A stretch of DNA of 64,000 nt. Source: Anoxybacillus tengchongensis. Its GTDB lineage: Bacteria > Bacillota > Bacilli > Bacillales > Anoxybacillaceae. The position numbers and the translations under genes are program-made. Numbering within the stretch: the stretch's first letter is position 1; each line of letters begins with the position of its first letter. The stretch lies in assembly GCF_014201585.1 (NCBI RefSeq), contig NZ_JACHES010000003.1, positions 62,001-126,000 of the forward strand, given 5' to 3'. Positions 36,501 through 43,705 of the stretch are shown here, piece after piece. The notes under the pieces were generated by a model, which ran no database searches, was not told where the DNA came from, and saw nothing but the letters and a program-made list of their open reading frames with translations.

Positions 36501-38421
36501 TGAAGCCGAATTGACCTGCTTCATCTGTCGTTGCGTCATACCATTTGGAACCATCTAACGTATGGATACTAAATGTAATTCCTTGAAGGACGTCCGCTCC
36601 TTTTTTCAACGTCCCTTTCACATTTTTCTCCGTTTGTGAATTGTTCGTTGCTTTCACGTCAACGATTAGTGAAGTCACGTCTTTCAATACGCCGTTTTCT
36701 ACCGCAAAATGGTAGTTATCGAACGCATACCACTTGTTTTCACTGCCTACCCATACGCCGTCTAGTTGATACGTGCCATCTGGCAGCTTGAAACCAAATT
36801 GACCTGCTTCATCTGTCGTTGCGTCATACCATTTGGAACCGTCTAACGTATGGATACTAAATGTAATTCCTTGAAGGACGTCCGCTCCTTTTTTCAACGT
36901 CCCTTTCACATTTTTCTCTGCTTGTGAATTGTTCGTTGCTTTCACGTCAACGATTAGTGAAGTCACGTCTTTCAATACGCCGTTTTCTACCGCAAAATGG
37001 TAGTTATCAAACGCATACCACTTGTTTTCACTGCCTACCCATACGCCGTCTAGTTGATACGTGCCATCTGGCAAATTGAAGCCGAATTGACCTGCTTCAT
37101 CTGTCGTTGCGTCATACCATTTGGAGCCGTCTAACGTATGGATACTAAATGTAATTCCTTGAAGGACGTCCGCTCCTTTTTTCAACGTCCCTTTCACATT
37201 TTTCTCCGTTTGTGAATTGTTCGTTGCTTTCACGTCAACGATTAGTGAAGTCACGTCTTTCAATACGCCGTTTTCTACCGCAAAATGGTAGTTATCGAAC
37301 GCATACCACTTGTTTTCACTGCCTACCCATACGCCGTCTAGTTGATACGTGCCATCTGGCAGCTTGAAACCAAATTGACCTGCTTCATCTGTCGTTGCGT
37401 CATACCATTTGGAGCCGTCTAACGTATGGATACTAAATGTAATTCCTTGAAGGACGTCCGCTCCTTTTTTCAACGTCCCTTTCACATTTTTCTCTGCTTG
37501 TGAATTGTTCGTTGCTTTCACGTCAACGATTAGTGAAGTCACGTCTTTCAATACGCCGTTTTCTACCGCAAAATGGTAGTTATCGAACGCATACCATTTG
37601 TTTTCACTGCCTACCCATACGCCGTCTAGTTGATACGTGCCATCTGGCAGCTTGAAACCAAATTGACCTGCTTCATCTGTCGTTGCGTCATACCATTTGG
37701 AACCATCTAACGTGTGAACGCTAAAGGTAATCCCTTTTAGCACATCAGCACCTTTTTTTAATGTTCCTAGTACGTTATATTTTTCAGATGATTCTGATGA
37801 TTTAACCGTTACATCTACCACAAGTTCATTTGCACCAACTAAAGCACCTTTCACCATCGAAAATTTTTGCTGCAACACATACCAATGTGGACTTATCCAA
37901 ACCCCATCAATTTGATATTCTCCATCTGGCAATGCAGCTGTAAACATACCGTTTTCATCTGTTGTGACGTCATACCAAATAACATCCTGACCAGAAGAAT
38001 CAACAGAATGAAAGCTAAATGTGGTGTTTGCTACAACTTCTTGCCCCCTTACCAAAACACCCTGAAGAGTTCCTTGCTTTTCAGATGTTGTCGATGATGA
38101 ATCATTTTCCTGTGCTGTCACATCAGGGGATGACGCCGATTGTTCCTCTGTCACTGTTGGAGATTCTTCGGATGGAGGTGAGGATTGAGCGGCCTCTAAG
38201 TGATTGGCTCTTTCAGGAATAGTGCCTTCCCCTTCTTCATTAGATGGCTGAGTAGAAGGTCCATTTTCTGTACCATCTACGCTAGATTCATTTTCCATCA
38301 CGTTAGTCACCGTAGTCTCGGATGTTTCCGCACTAACAAACGGTGTGAGATAGGTAAATAAAAGAAAAGAAACTAAAGCAATAGAGATTTGTTTTCTCCA
38401 TCTTTTCATCCACCTTACCAA
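30589..38421 (-). CDS. Giant secreted protein of 27 tandem beta-sandwich-like modules
   Basis: About 2610 residues. A signal peptide (KQISIALVSFLLFTYLTPFVSA) is followed by an acidic Ser/Thr/Glu-rich segment (about 30-115). Then come 27 modules of about 90 residues, each with a G-x-V/L start, a T(D/N)-x-x-G-x-F-x-x-x-L-x-D-G-x-Y core and an x-F-x-(I/V)-x-N-G-x-L end. They resemble carboxypeptidase-regulatory/CNA-B-like beta-sandwiches as in surface adhesins. Modules 2-6 are nearly identical; the rest are diverged. No LPxTG, SLH or C-terminal membrane segment is visible; the protein ends in a module. I chose TTG at 38421 because AAGGAGG lies seven bases upstream; the ATG at 38409 lacks good spacing. 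It follows the exopolysaccharide operon on the same strand. A stalk, adhesin or polysaccharide-binding matrix protein is possible; function is unknown. Confidence 0.85.
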   Translation of the reverse strand: MVRWMKRWRKQISIALVSFLLFTYLTPFVSAETSETTVTNVMENESSVDGTENGPSTQPSNEEGEGTIPERANHLEAAQSSPPSEESPTVTEEQSASSPDVTAQENDSSSTTSEKQGTLQGVLVRGQEVVANTTFSFHSVDSSGQDVIWYDVTTDENGMFTAALPDGEYQIDGVWISPHWYVLQQKFSMVKGALVGANELVVDVTVKSSESSEKYNVLGTLKKGADVLKGITFSVHTLDGSKWYDATTDEAGQFGFKLPDGTYQLDGVWVGSENKWYAFDNYHFAVENGVLKDVTSLIVDVKATNNSQAEKNVKGTLKKGADVLQGITFSIHTLDGSKWYDATTDEAGQFGFKLPDGTYQLDGVWVGSENKWYAFDNYHFAVENGVLKDVTSLIVDVKATNNSQTEKNVKGTLKKGADVLQGITFSIHTLDGSKWYDATTDEAGQFGFNLPDGTYQLDGVWVGSENKWYAFDNYHFAVENGVLKDVTSLIVDVKATNNSQAEKNVKGTLKKGADVLQGITFSIHTLDGSKWYDATTDEAGQFGFKLPDGTYQLDGVWVGSENKWYAFDNYHFAVENGVLKDVTSLIVDVKATNNSQTEKNVKGTLKKGADVLQGITFSIHTLDGSKWYDATTDEAGQFGFKLPDGTYQLDGVWIDKESKWYVLAHTFTVENGTLKGANELIINVEAKGPVTFKGTLLHGNTPVENAVIWLQRQDGSGEFVETTTDENGRFAFRLSDGVYYVTDAYSEQMGAVFLNKKVEIVNGKIVAGGKEVNELQIQVPSYELKTKVIEDGAVVKHATLYFQPSGTIDFYYYVEIDENGSIESVRLADGVYRVFRLTVGDKDIDVDVLFTVENGQLFVKGVKQDVLNISISKTPFRGQLLEANGPIGNTLVHYLQYTNKGTQYDSLRTDENGYFTRDLEEGSYHIYGASIDEKFVSLNVPFEIKNGKTLVNGQQVETLVVKVPSVNFKGTVVEQDQTPVPSVRVEINNNSGWGYVFNADQKGRFSLRLPDGDYKLSEVDGVPLNISFSIRNGEMYVNDSKKTSLTVTLPPIRVFGNIYETGNVPLANAWVSVRNESYEYWHVQTDREGKFHLRIPDGKFVVNGVYEKNFINMAVPFEIREGMLTVNGGTQEKLELTVPRVSVIGNVYMANGELVKNANITITLEDEDSFSYGATIDQNGQFSLRLPDGQYKVSSVYGTNIGHYGLNVSFNVINGELYVGDVKEERLRVQLQPITLKGQLLSRDAQTIKDAHVLVAEKESQKQYGAYTDENGYFRLSIPDGSYMVDALSLGGQFIDLKSEGYTFQIQNGQLYINGEQKEMLYLFVAPITLKGQLLDANGIPQDNVTISFQLLDSDKDYPAQTNAKGEFAVRLPDGNYKVSGYYLRTERKWVNDDIRFAIVDGKLYVDGERQSNLLVVASSLTTINGYVDGGGLTVANATIYYKNKATDIVGDVVTDSNGNFTLKVSDGDYVITSIHEATGVVNVDISFSVKNGNLFMGEEEKETLVVSLPKVSVYGRVFDSKGFVGNVHFIVYGKTSDSKNYFSSQHTDGAGNFILRIPDGQYVIGEVYSEEWRTYHTNVKFSVVDGQLYVSEEKQERLLVSIPDLSLKGTLLDGDVPVGDVSIQIYEEYTDTYSSVSTNKNGEFVGRLKDGSYKATTVWLKNQSAYLDVAFSIVDGKLFVNGKQQDSLIINLTPVTVKGILKDNNGNLANVYINLKNTKNDNYFSATTDASGNFSFRLPDGEYFLDGLYVKGKGWVDLNRTIVVKNGTTDPSPFVINVDDPIPVYGNVQGTVLDGDKPLGKVNVEIKNEDTKNWMSTKTNDIGQFGLTLEDGNYRITQVYGTNFPYVQLNQTFSVQNGQLFVNGTQVAKLTVQIPAMIVLTKLVEGETPLANTTVYLMNVATNEMFNVQTNSAGEIKERLADGDYFISEAYTSDYRTFSIHRMVTVANGQTTSSVIDVNKEIPTYEVKGALFDEGSPLANATVYIRSARGYDFTKVQTNEDGQFSAWLKDGVYTIDSVANKDIGRVSLQPWNMLFVVFNGKMKMNGEIVPSLQIHLPPVTFVGKLQDGTKVLANQTFEISFSTVGWYYLSTNENGEFKLRLPDGQHVIYSISIEGIGNGIPLNQSFEIKNGVAAPNPLVIDLSKPVPVTGTVKGVVVDENGNPVRFARVKYQKDGYGWNSLAANSLGEFGLFLSDGNYQIIEIEGKTVGYTTTKVNIPFSVQNGVLMVNGQEKDKLTVQLPSINVFGEVKDNVGPISNAMLGIRDLVNGSYYDGITDNDGQFGLRLADSQYELTMFSQGTLTSNPIYYNFEVKNGKLLVNGVELNQLTISLPPVTLKGTVVEDNVPIKEAGVLIAKRNSTTPILNTMQLALDQNGVFSARLEDGEYVVLSVYPFAYGTEIPVSVPFTIEGGVLKQNGETKESLIVPIPSKATVEGKITKNGIPIKDGVLHLTSSYGGFHRFYTDGNGEFALRLPDGEYYIKSIWLQDLGEVILNRKITVTNGTTDPLPYNIEITDPFPIFGNVKGVVLDGEKSGITGKISIISKNTYEYYQVPVNTLGKFGIELKDGTYSVISFYDGKEYRSINQEFQVQDGKIVVDGTIQDKLTLYLQ
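36470..37770 (-). repeat. Five near-identical 288-bp tandem repeats
   Basis: The same landmark (CCATTTGGA) recurs at 36541, 36829, 37117, 37405 and 37693, exactly 288 bases apart, each unit coding for 96 residues beginning VKGTLKKGADVLQGITFS. Differences between copies are few and mostly synonymous. Linkers alternate SQAEK and SQTEK. The outer edges of the array (module 2 start and module 6 end) blend into diverged modules. Confidence 0.97.
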
Positions 38422-38555
38422 ACTACATTCCTCCTTAAAAACAAATGATTTATATGAAAATATAAAAATAAAAAACAAAAATAATATTTTATAATCGACG
38501 ATAAGTAATTTAGTACTATTATAACATATAAAATCATAATATGGTTATTTTTTCT
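38422..38555. promoter_or_regulatory. AT-rich upstream region of the giant gene
   Basis: About 130 bases of very AT-rich sequence between the last glycosyltransferase gene and the giant gene. A TATAAT on the minus strand (38518-38523) is a candidate -10, without a convincing -35. No clear terminator for the EPS operon is visible, so read-through into the giant gene is possible. Confidence 0.35.
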
Positions 38556-39665
38556 TTAAAAATCCCTATATATCTTTTCGGTCTTTTCTCCCATTGTATG
38601 TACAGAAAATCCTTGAACAATTTGTAAAGCTCGTAATCCTTGTCTTTGTCTTTCATCCTCATTCATCAACAAATGAATCATTTTATTAAGCATACTAAGA
38701 TCATCATCAACAGGAACTACCCAGTCTTCACCAATTACTTCCTTAATTCCTCCGACATTTGTACTCACTACAGGAACACCTCTTCCTAAAGCTTCAAGCA
38801 ATACGTAAGGTAATCCTTCTTTATAAGATGTAATTAGTAAAATATGCATGCGGTCTATCCAACCTAACACATTGTTTTGACTTCCCTTAAAATAAACAAA
38901 GTGATGTAATCCTTTTTGATGAACAAGCTCAACATATTTTGGAAGCAATTCTCCATCACCAATAAGCCAAAACTCAATATGGGTTAATTGTTGCTCCCTA
39001 CAATACTCGGCTATCCTAATCAACATATCTATATTTTTTTCCGAAACAAATCTCCCAACAAAACCAATGATTTTCTTTTCACATCGCTGTAATTGTTCCT
39101 GCCTATTCATCCACTCTTCTTGCGATACAATATATTGGTTTGGCACACCATTATGAATGATATGCATCTTTTTTTCGTTTAATCCATAACTTTTTGCTTT
39201 CATATAGTCAAATAAAGAAACGGTAATAATATCCGTTGATACCCGCTCTCCTAACCTTTCTAGTAGCAAATAAAACCATCTTTTCCATGGAGTTAATGTT
39301 GGATCCGTGAATACAAAGCCATGGGCAGTGAAAATTACTTTAGGAACTTTGTTCAAATATGCTGCAATTCTTCCTACAATTCCTGCTTTTGAACTATGGC
39401 AATGTACGACATCAAACGAACGGTTGCGAATCCACCAATATAAGTCCCATAAAGCTTTTACATCTCTGAACGGTTGGATTGTTCGCGGAATAGAAATGAC
39501 ATGACACGAGATGTTCTTTGCCTGCAACGCTTTTAAAAATGGGCCCTCTTCTCCTACTATGACATGAACTTCATGACCTCTTTGCTGAAACCATTCTGCT
39601 AAATATAAAACATGCTTTTGCGCTCCCCCGATATCACCACCGGTAATAATGTATAGTATTCTCAT
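38556..39665 (-). CDS. Glycosyltransferase family 4
   Basis: A 369-residue GT-B fold enzyme. The N-terminal acceptor domain begins MRILYIITGGDIGGAQKHVLYLAEW; the C-terminal domain has IGFVGRFVSEKN near residue 200 and the nucleotide-sugar motif SYKEGLPYVLLEALGRGVPVV near 285 (E-x7-E). It adds a sugar to a lipid-linked oligosaccharide on the inner face of the membrane. Its ATG overlaps the preceding gene's stop (ATGA). Last gene of the first exopolysaccharide operon. Donor and acceptor cannot be predicted. Confidence 0.9.
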   Translation of the reverse strand: MRILYIITGGDIGGAQKHVLYLAEWFQQRGHEVHVIVGEEGPFLKALQAKNISCHVISIPRTIQPFRDVKALWDLYWWIRNRSFDVVHCHSSKAGIVGRIAAYLNKVPKVIFTAHGFVFTDPTLTPWKRWFYLLLERLGERVSTDIITVSLFDYMKAKSYGLNEKKMHIIHNGVPNQYIVSQEEWMNRQEQLQRCEKKIIGFVGRFVSEKNIDMLIRIAEYCREQQLTHIEFWLIGDGELLPKYVELVHQKGLHHFVYFKGSQNNVLGWIDRMHILLITSYKEGLPYVLLEALGRGVPVVSTNVGGIKEVIGEDWVVPVDDDLSMLNKMIHLLMNEDERQRQGLRALQIVQGFSVHTMGEKTEKIYRDF

Positions 39666-40792
39666 AGACGATGTAAAACACGTGCCACTCCTTCCAAAAA
39701 CTTCTCTTTTGTAAAAAGCTTTTCGTAGCGTTCTTTTGACTTCTGTCCCATTTGCAAACGTAAATGTTCATTTTCTATTAGCGCGCGTAATGCATGCACA
39801 AGTTCCCTGTCATCCCCTTTATTTACCACAAAACCTGTTTCTCCATGTTCAATTAACTCTGACACTCCCCCAACATCAGTAGCTACACATGGAAGACCTA
39901 TAGACATAGCCTCCAAGATAGAGAGAGGCATTCCCTCAGTGTCAGAGGGAAGAAGAAAAATATGCGCTTGGCTGAGGATTTGTTGTGGCTGTTCAATCCA
40001 TCCAAGGAAAGAAACTTCCCCCGAGAGTTCATATGTCTCCACTAGTCTTTTGAGTCGATCTTTATACTCATTTGATTTCCAAGGCGGTTTTTCACCAACA
40101 ATGTCAAGGCGAATAGGAAATCCAAGCTCCTTTAATTGTGCACAAGCTTTAATGGCTAAGTCTTGTCGCTTTTCCTCAATTAAAGTCCCAACAATAACTA
40201 GCCTGTATATATCCGTTTTTTTTTGATTTTCTTTAACAGCATCAAGGGAAATTCCGTTGTACACGGTGTGAAATTTATGTTGATACTCCGGAAACATGTC
40301 CTGATAATGTTTACAAATTCGATCTGAAACAACAATGATTCGATCTGAAAATAAAACAGCTAGTTTCCCCAACATATTTTGCAACGATTCTTCCCCATGA
40401 ATATGCCAAACAACCTTTTTCCTTAACACTTTTGCCAACCAAGCAACAACAAGTTGAGAACGAAACTGACTTGTATACACAACATCAATCGAATGTTTCA
40501 GCAAATATTTTGCCACATGCCAATAGTGAGGCAATAAAGCAAGAAATGAAGAAAAGTAACGTACCCGTCCAGACACCACGTGTTCTTTTCTTACTCGATT
40601 AATTCGTTCACTTACAGGAAACAAAACAAAATTTTTTCCGTTCTTTTTTATACGTTCAATCATTGGCCCATCCGTCGAACTAAGAAAAAAAGTCTTGAAT
40701 CCATACTTCTCTAAATGAAGTAAAAGCTCTAACTCACATTTTTGAGCTCCTCCCCATTCTGGACGACTCTCATAAAATAAAACTTTTTTCAA
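39662..40792 (-). CDS. Glycosyltransferase family 4
   Basis: A 376-residue GT-B enzyme: KKVLFYESRPEWGGAQKCEL at the start, VIVGTLIEEKRQDLAI near residue 195 and DTEGMPLSILEAMSIGLPC near 285. It is probably a sugar transferase for the repeat unit of the EPS. GGAGGT is followed by adjacent GTG (40795) and TTG (40792) codons immediately after the upstream stop; I used the TTG for its better spacing. Its stop overlaps the next gene. Confidence 0.88.
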   Translation of the reverse strand: MKKVLFYESRPEWGGAQKCELELLLHLEKYGFKTFFLSSTDGPMIERIKKNGKNFVLFPVSERINRVRKEHVVSGRVRYFSSFLALLPHYWHVAKYLLKHSIDVVYTSQFRSQLVVAWLAKVLRKKVVWHIHGEESLQNMLGKLAVLFSDRIIVVSDRICKHYQDMFPEYQHKFHTVYNGISLDAVKENQKKTDIYRLVIVGTLIEEKRQDLAIKACAQLKELGFPIRLDIVGEKPPWKSNEYKDRLKRLVETYELSGEVSFLGWIEQPQQILSQAHIFLLPSDTEGMPLSILEAMSIGLPCVATDVGGVSELIEHGETGFVVNKGDDRELVHALRALIENEHLRLQMGQKSKERYEKLFTKEKFLEGVARVLHRL

Positions 40793-40796
40793 CACT

Positions 40797-41420
40797 TTAC
40801 CTCCATCCCTTTGCAAATATAACGACAGGAATAGATTTCAGCAAAATTTTTAAATCTAAAAGAAAAGAACAATGTTGTATATAATATAAGTCCAGTTCTA
40901 GCTTTTCCTTAGGTGTCAGCTCATATCCGCCATGAACTTGTGCCCATCCTGTGATCCCTGGACGAACACATAGCCTTTCTCTGAACGTTGGAATCTCCTT
41001 TTCAAACCGTTCAATAAATACGAGACGCTCGGGTCTTGGACCGATTAATGACATCTCACCTTTAACCACATTCAAGAGTTGAGGAAGTTCATCTAACCTA
41101 TATTTCCGAAGATAGTATCCAATTCGTGTAATTCTTTGATCCCCCTTTTCTGCCCACTGAGGACCATTTTTTTCTGCATCTTGTACCATTGTGCGAAATT
41201 TAAACACTAAAAACGGGCGCCCATCTTTCCCTATCCTCTCTTGCGTATACAACACTGGTCCTGGTGAATCGATTCGCACCACCAAAGCAATGACTACAAA
41301 CAAAGGCCATAACATCAAAAGCATAAGTATACTTATGAAAATATCGAATAGGCGCTTAACAAAAAGATATTTTTTTCTTGCATGTAAATATACATGTATA
41401 CTCGTATCCTGAAGTTGCAT
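40797..41420 (-). CDS. Undecaprenyl-phosphate sugar phosphotransferase (EPS-initiating)
   Basis: A 207-residue bacterial sugar transferase (PF02397), of the short PglC-like form with one N-terminal hydrophobic segment (FDIFISILMLLMLWPLFVVI). Motifs: VFKFRTM near residue 73, YRLDELPQLLNVVKGEMSLI near 107, GPRPE, and RPGITGWAQVHGGYE near 155. It moves a sugar-1-phosphate from a UDP-sugar to undecaprenyl phosphate, the first committed step of EPS repeat-unit assembly. It lies between an epimerase gene and two GT4 genes. Confidence 0.93.
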   Translation of the reverse strand: MQLQDTSIHVYLHARKKYLFVKRLFDIFISILMLLMLWPLFVVIALVVRIDSPGPVLYTQERIGKDGRPFLVFKFRTMVQDAEKNGPQWAEKGDQRITRIGYYLRKYRLDELPQLLNVVKGEMSLIGPRPERLVFIERFEKEIPTFRERLCVRPGITGWAQVHGGYELTPKEKLELDLYYIQHCSFLLDLKILLKSIPVVIFAKGWR

Positions 41421-41438
41421 AAATGAGTCATTCCCCCG

Positions 41439-42371
41439 TCACATAGACAAAATTTTATGTTGATACTTCATAGAGAAATAACAGACTGTCTCTTTCAACC
41501 CCTCCCTCAATCGCACTTCCTCTTCCCATCTTAGTTTTTGTTTGATTTTCGTATTGTCCAATACACTTCGACTAATATCTCCCTCTCTTTTCGGCTGGTA
41601 TATTGGGTGTACGGTTCGATTCAATATGTCTGACATTTGATTTAAAAGATCGTTTATTTTCACTTCCTTGTTTGTACATACATTGAAAATTTCATTTTCT
41701 CCTCTCTCCAACGCATATACATTTGCCTTTGCAACATCCGTGACAAATACAAAATCACGTGTTTGTTCTCCATCACCATAAATAATGGGGCTACATCCTT
41801 TGATCAACATATGTGCAAAGATAGAGACCACACCCCCTTCTCCCGTGTAATCTTGCCTCGGCCCATATACATTCGCATACCGAAGAATACAAAAGCGAAC
41901 ACCATACATGTCATGAAATAATTGAATGTAATGCTCAGCTGTCAACTTAGATAGCCCGTATATAGATATCGGATGCGTTGTATCACACTCCTTAATTGGA
42001 AGTTGCTTTGGAATGCCATAAACGGCAGCAGATGAAGCAAAAATTATCTTTGTATTATATTGATGACACTGTTTTAATATATTTACCGTTCCTAATACAT
42101 TGGCCTGAATATCGTTCAATGGATTTTTCATAGACTGTTGAACATCTACTTGTGCCGCCAAATGAACAACTGCCCGAGGACAATATGTTTGAAACACTCT
42201 TTCGATAAATATATGATCTGTTATATCACCAACAAGATAGGTAGCTTCTGGATTAAAAAATTCTGTTTCTCCTTTTTTATCCACAACAATCACGTTATAG
42301 CCTCTTGCAATTAAAACATCAACAGTATGCGATCCAATGAACCCACTTCCTCCTGTAACAAGAACGTTCAT
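41439..42371 (-). CDS. NAD-dependent sugar epimerase (GalE-like)
   Basis: A 310-residue extended SDR: GGSGFIGSH (residues 7-15), SSAAVYG near 113, YGLSKLTAEHY near 138 (Tyr-x-x-x-Lys), and YANVYGPRQ near 163. It probably makes UDP-Gal or UDP-GalNAc-type donors for this EPS. It differs strongly from the galE product at 21015, so it is not a recent copy. The start overlaps the polymerase stop (ATGA). Confidence 0.9.
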   Translation of the reverse strand: MNVLVTGGSGFIGSHTVDVLIARGYNVIVVDKKGETEFFNPEATYLVGDITDHIFIERVFQTYCPRAVVHLAAQVDVQQSMKNPLNDIQANVLGTVNILKQCHQYNTKIIFASSAAVYGIPKQLPIKECDTTHPISIYGLSKLTAEHYIQLFHDMYGVRFCILRYANVYGPRQDYTGEGGVVSIFAHMLIKGCSPIIYGDGEQTRDFVFVTDVAKANVYALERGENEIFNVCTNKEVKINDLLNQMSDILNRTVHPIYQPKREGDISRSVLDNTKIKQKLRWEEEVRLREGLKETVCYFSMKYQHKILSM

Positions 42372-43702
42372 CCGCTCCCCCTCACTTTCTCAGTCACATT
42401 TTGCACCTTAAATACTAGGACAGTTGACATTCCGATGAGAAACCACAAATAGCGCCAATGAAGTGTGTCGATAAAGAAGCTGTTTATGAGAATGCCAACA
42501 TACGCTGAAAAAAATAAATATAAAGGAAACCCCCACACACGTTTTTTTCGATGTTTCAATAATAGATGCAATACGTATAATAGAAATAAAACAAAACATA
42601 AAAAAGCTAGCCAGCCATTCTCTGCAATGACACGAATGTAAAGGTTATGAGTAGCATAATTCATCATTAGTTCAAACTGCCCTGGTCCAATGCCAAATAA
42701 ATGTGTAGAGCCTAATCTAAGCCCTTCTAACTGATAATAAAACCGGTCAAAATCATACCCTTGTAAAATCCCTTTACTGTCATAAAAACGAAGAGATAAT
42801 TGTTGGATAATATCGTCCTTTTTTATGTAAAAAAATAGAGTCCATATTAAAATTAACGTTCCAAAAAAGAAACTAATTGCCTGATACGATCTTTGATCTT
42901 TCCATGTATAAAAAAGATAAATCAAGAAAGAAACGATAAAATGAAGAATGGCCGCCCGTGATAACGCTGCCAACAAAACGATCATCAGTAAAAAAATGAG
43001 AACCAAATATATATAATAACGCCAAGATGTATAAGTACTGTTTATATATAACTCAAATAAAAGTAATATAGATAAAACTAAAAATGGAGAGAAGTCATTC
43101 GGATCAAGAAAAAATCCTTTTGCTCGAATCCCTTGAAATAATGTCCCAAACTGTTTTAAAACCCCGATCAACTCACCTAAAACGATCATAGCTGATAAAG
43201 CCGAAGACAGGCAGTATCCCCATAAAATCCCTTTGTATTCGTTCTCATTTTGCACAAACCATAAAATAGTATAAAAAACAAATACAACAAATAGCGTATG
43301 TACGTAGTAGTGAACTCCTTCCCTCACATTGTCACTGCCAATGATAGATATACATGATATTAATAAAAACATTCCCATACTTGCATGAATAAGCACCGAT
43401 GAACGAAATAGAGCTTTTTCTACTTTTCTTGTTAAAAACAGCACGCTCGCTACACATACAAAAAACACATCGAATGGCTTTATAGGGAGGTTCATTATTC
43501 CAAACAATGAAAAAAGAACAAACCATATAAATGCTAAACGATATCTTATGAATAGATTGATAAAAACAATAAAAAACATGAGGATCAACCATACATATTC
43601 AAATCGGAGGTCAAGAATAACTCCAGCGCTAGAACTTAATAAACCTATCCCGATGCCGGTAACAGCACTAAAGGCACCGCTCTTCATCGACCACTGGTTC
43701 AC
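42368..43702 (-). CDS. O-antigen ligase/polymerase-like membrane protein (Wzy-type)
   Basis: A 444-residue protein with about 11-12 membrane helices. A large outer loop between residues about 305 and 365 (YYQLEGLRLGSTHLFGIGPGQFELMMNYATHNLYIRVIAENGW) carries the G-x-G-P-x-x-F/ H-N motif of Wzy_C/O-antigen ligase proteins. It would polymerise repeat units outside the membrane. The start is uncertain: GTG at 43702, four bases after the upstream gene, or ATG at 43687 with AGAGGTGA upstream. Confidence 0.87.
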   Translation of the reverse strand: MNQWSMKSGAFSAVTGIGIGLLSSSAGVILDLRFEYVWLILMFFIVFINLFIRYRLAFIWFVLFSLFGIMNLPIKPFDVFFVCVASVLFLTRKVEKALFRSSVLIHASMGMFLLISCISIIGSDNVREGVHYYVHTLFVVFVFYTILWFVQNENEYKGILWGYCLSSALSAMIVLGELIGVLKQFGTLFQGIRAKGFFLDPNDFSPFLVLSILLLFELYINSTYTSWRYYIYLVLIFLLMIVLLAALSRAAILHFIVSFLIYLFYTWKDQRSYQAISFFFGTLILIWTLFFYIKKDDIIQQLSLRFYDSKGILQGYDFDRFYYQLEGLRLGSTHLFGIGPGQFELMMNYATHNLYIRVIAENGWLAFLCFVLFLLYVLHLLLKHRKKRVWGFPLYLFFSAYVGILINSFFIDTLHWRYLWFLIGMSTVLVFKVQNVTEKVRGSG

Positions 43703-43705
43703 CTC

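Noticed and set aside
36470-37770. Direct repeats as a possible CRISPR array
   Set aside because: Unit length is 288 bases with no alternating unique spacers, and the repeats are in frame within a protein gene.
30782-38222. Many short open frames on the plus strand opposite the giant gene
   Set aside because: They lie wholly within the repeat gene, recur with its modules and have no ribosome binding sites; they are shadows of a biased antisense frame.
21015-42371. Epimerase at 41439 as a copy of galE at 21015
   Set aside because: Sequences differ along their full length, including flanks of the active site; they are ancient paralogues with different context.
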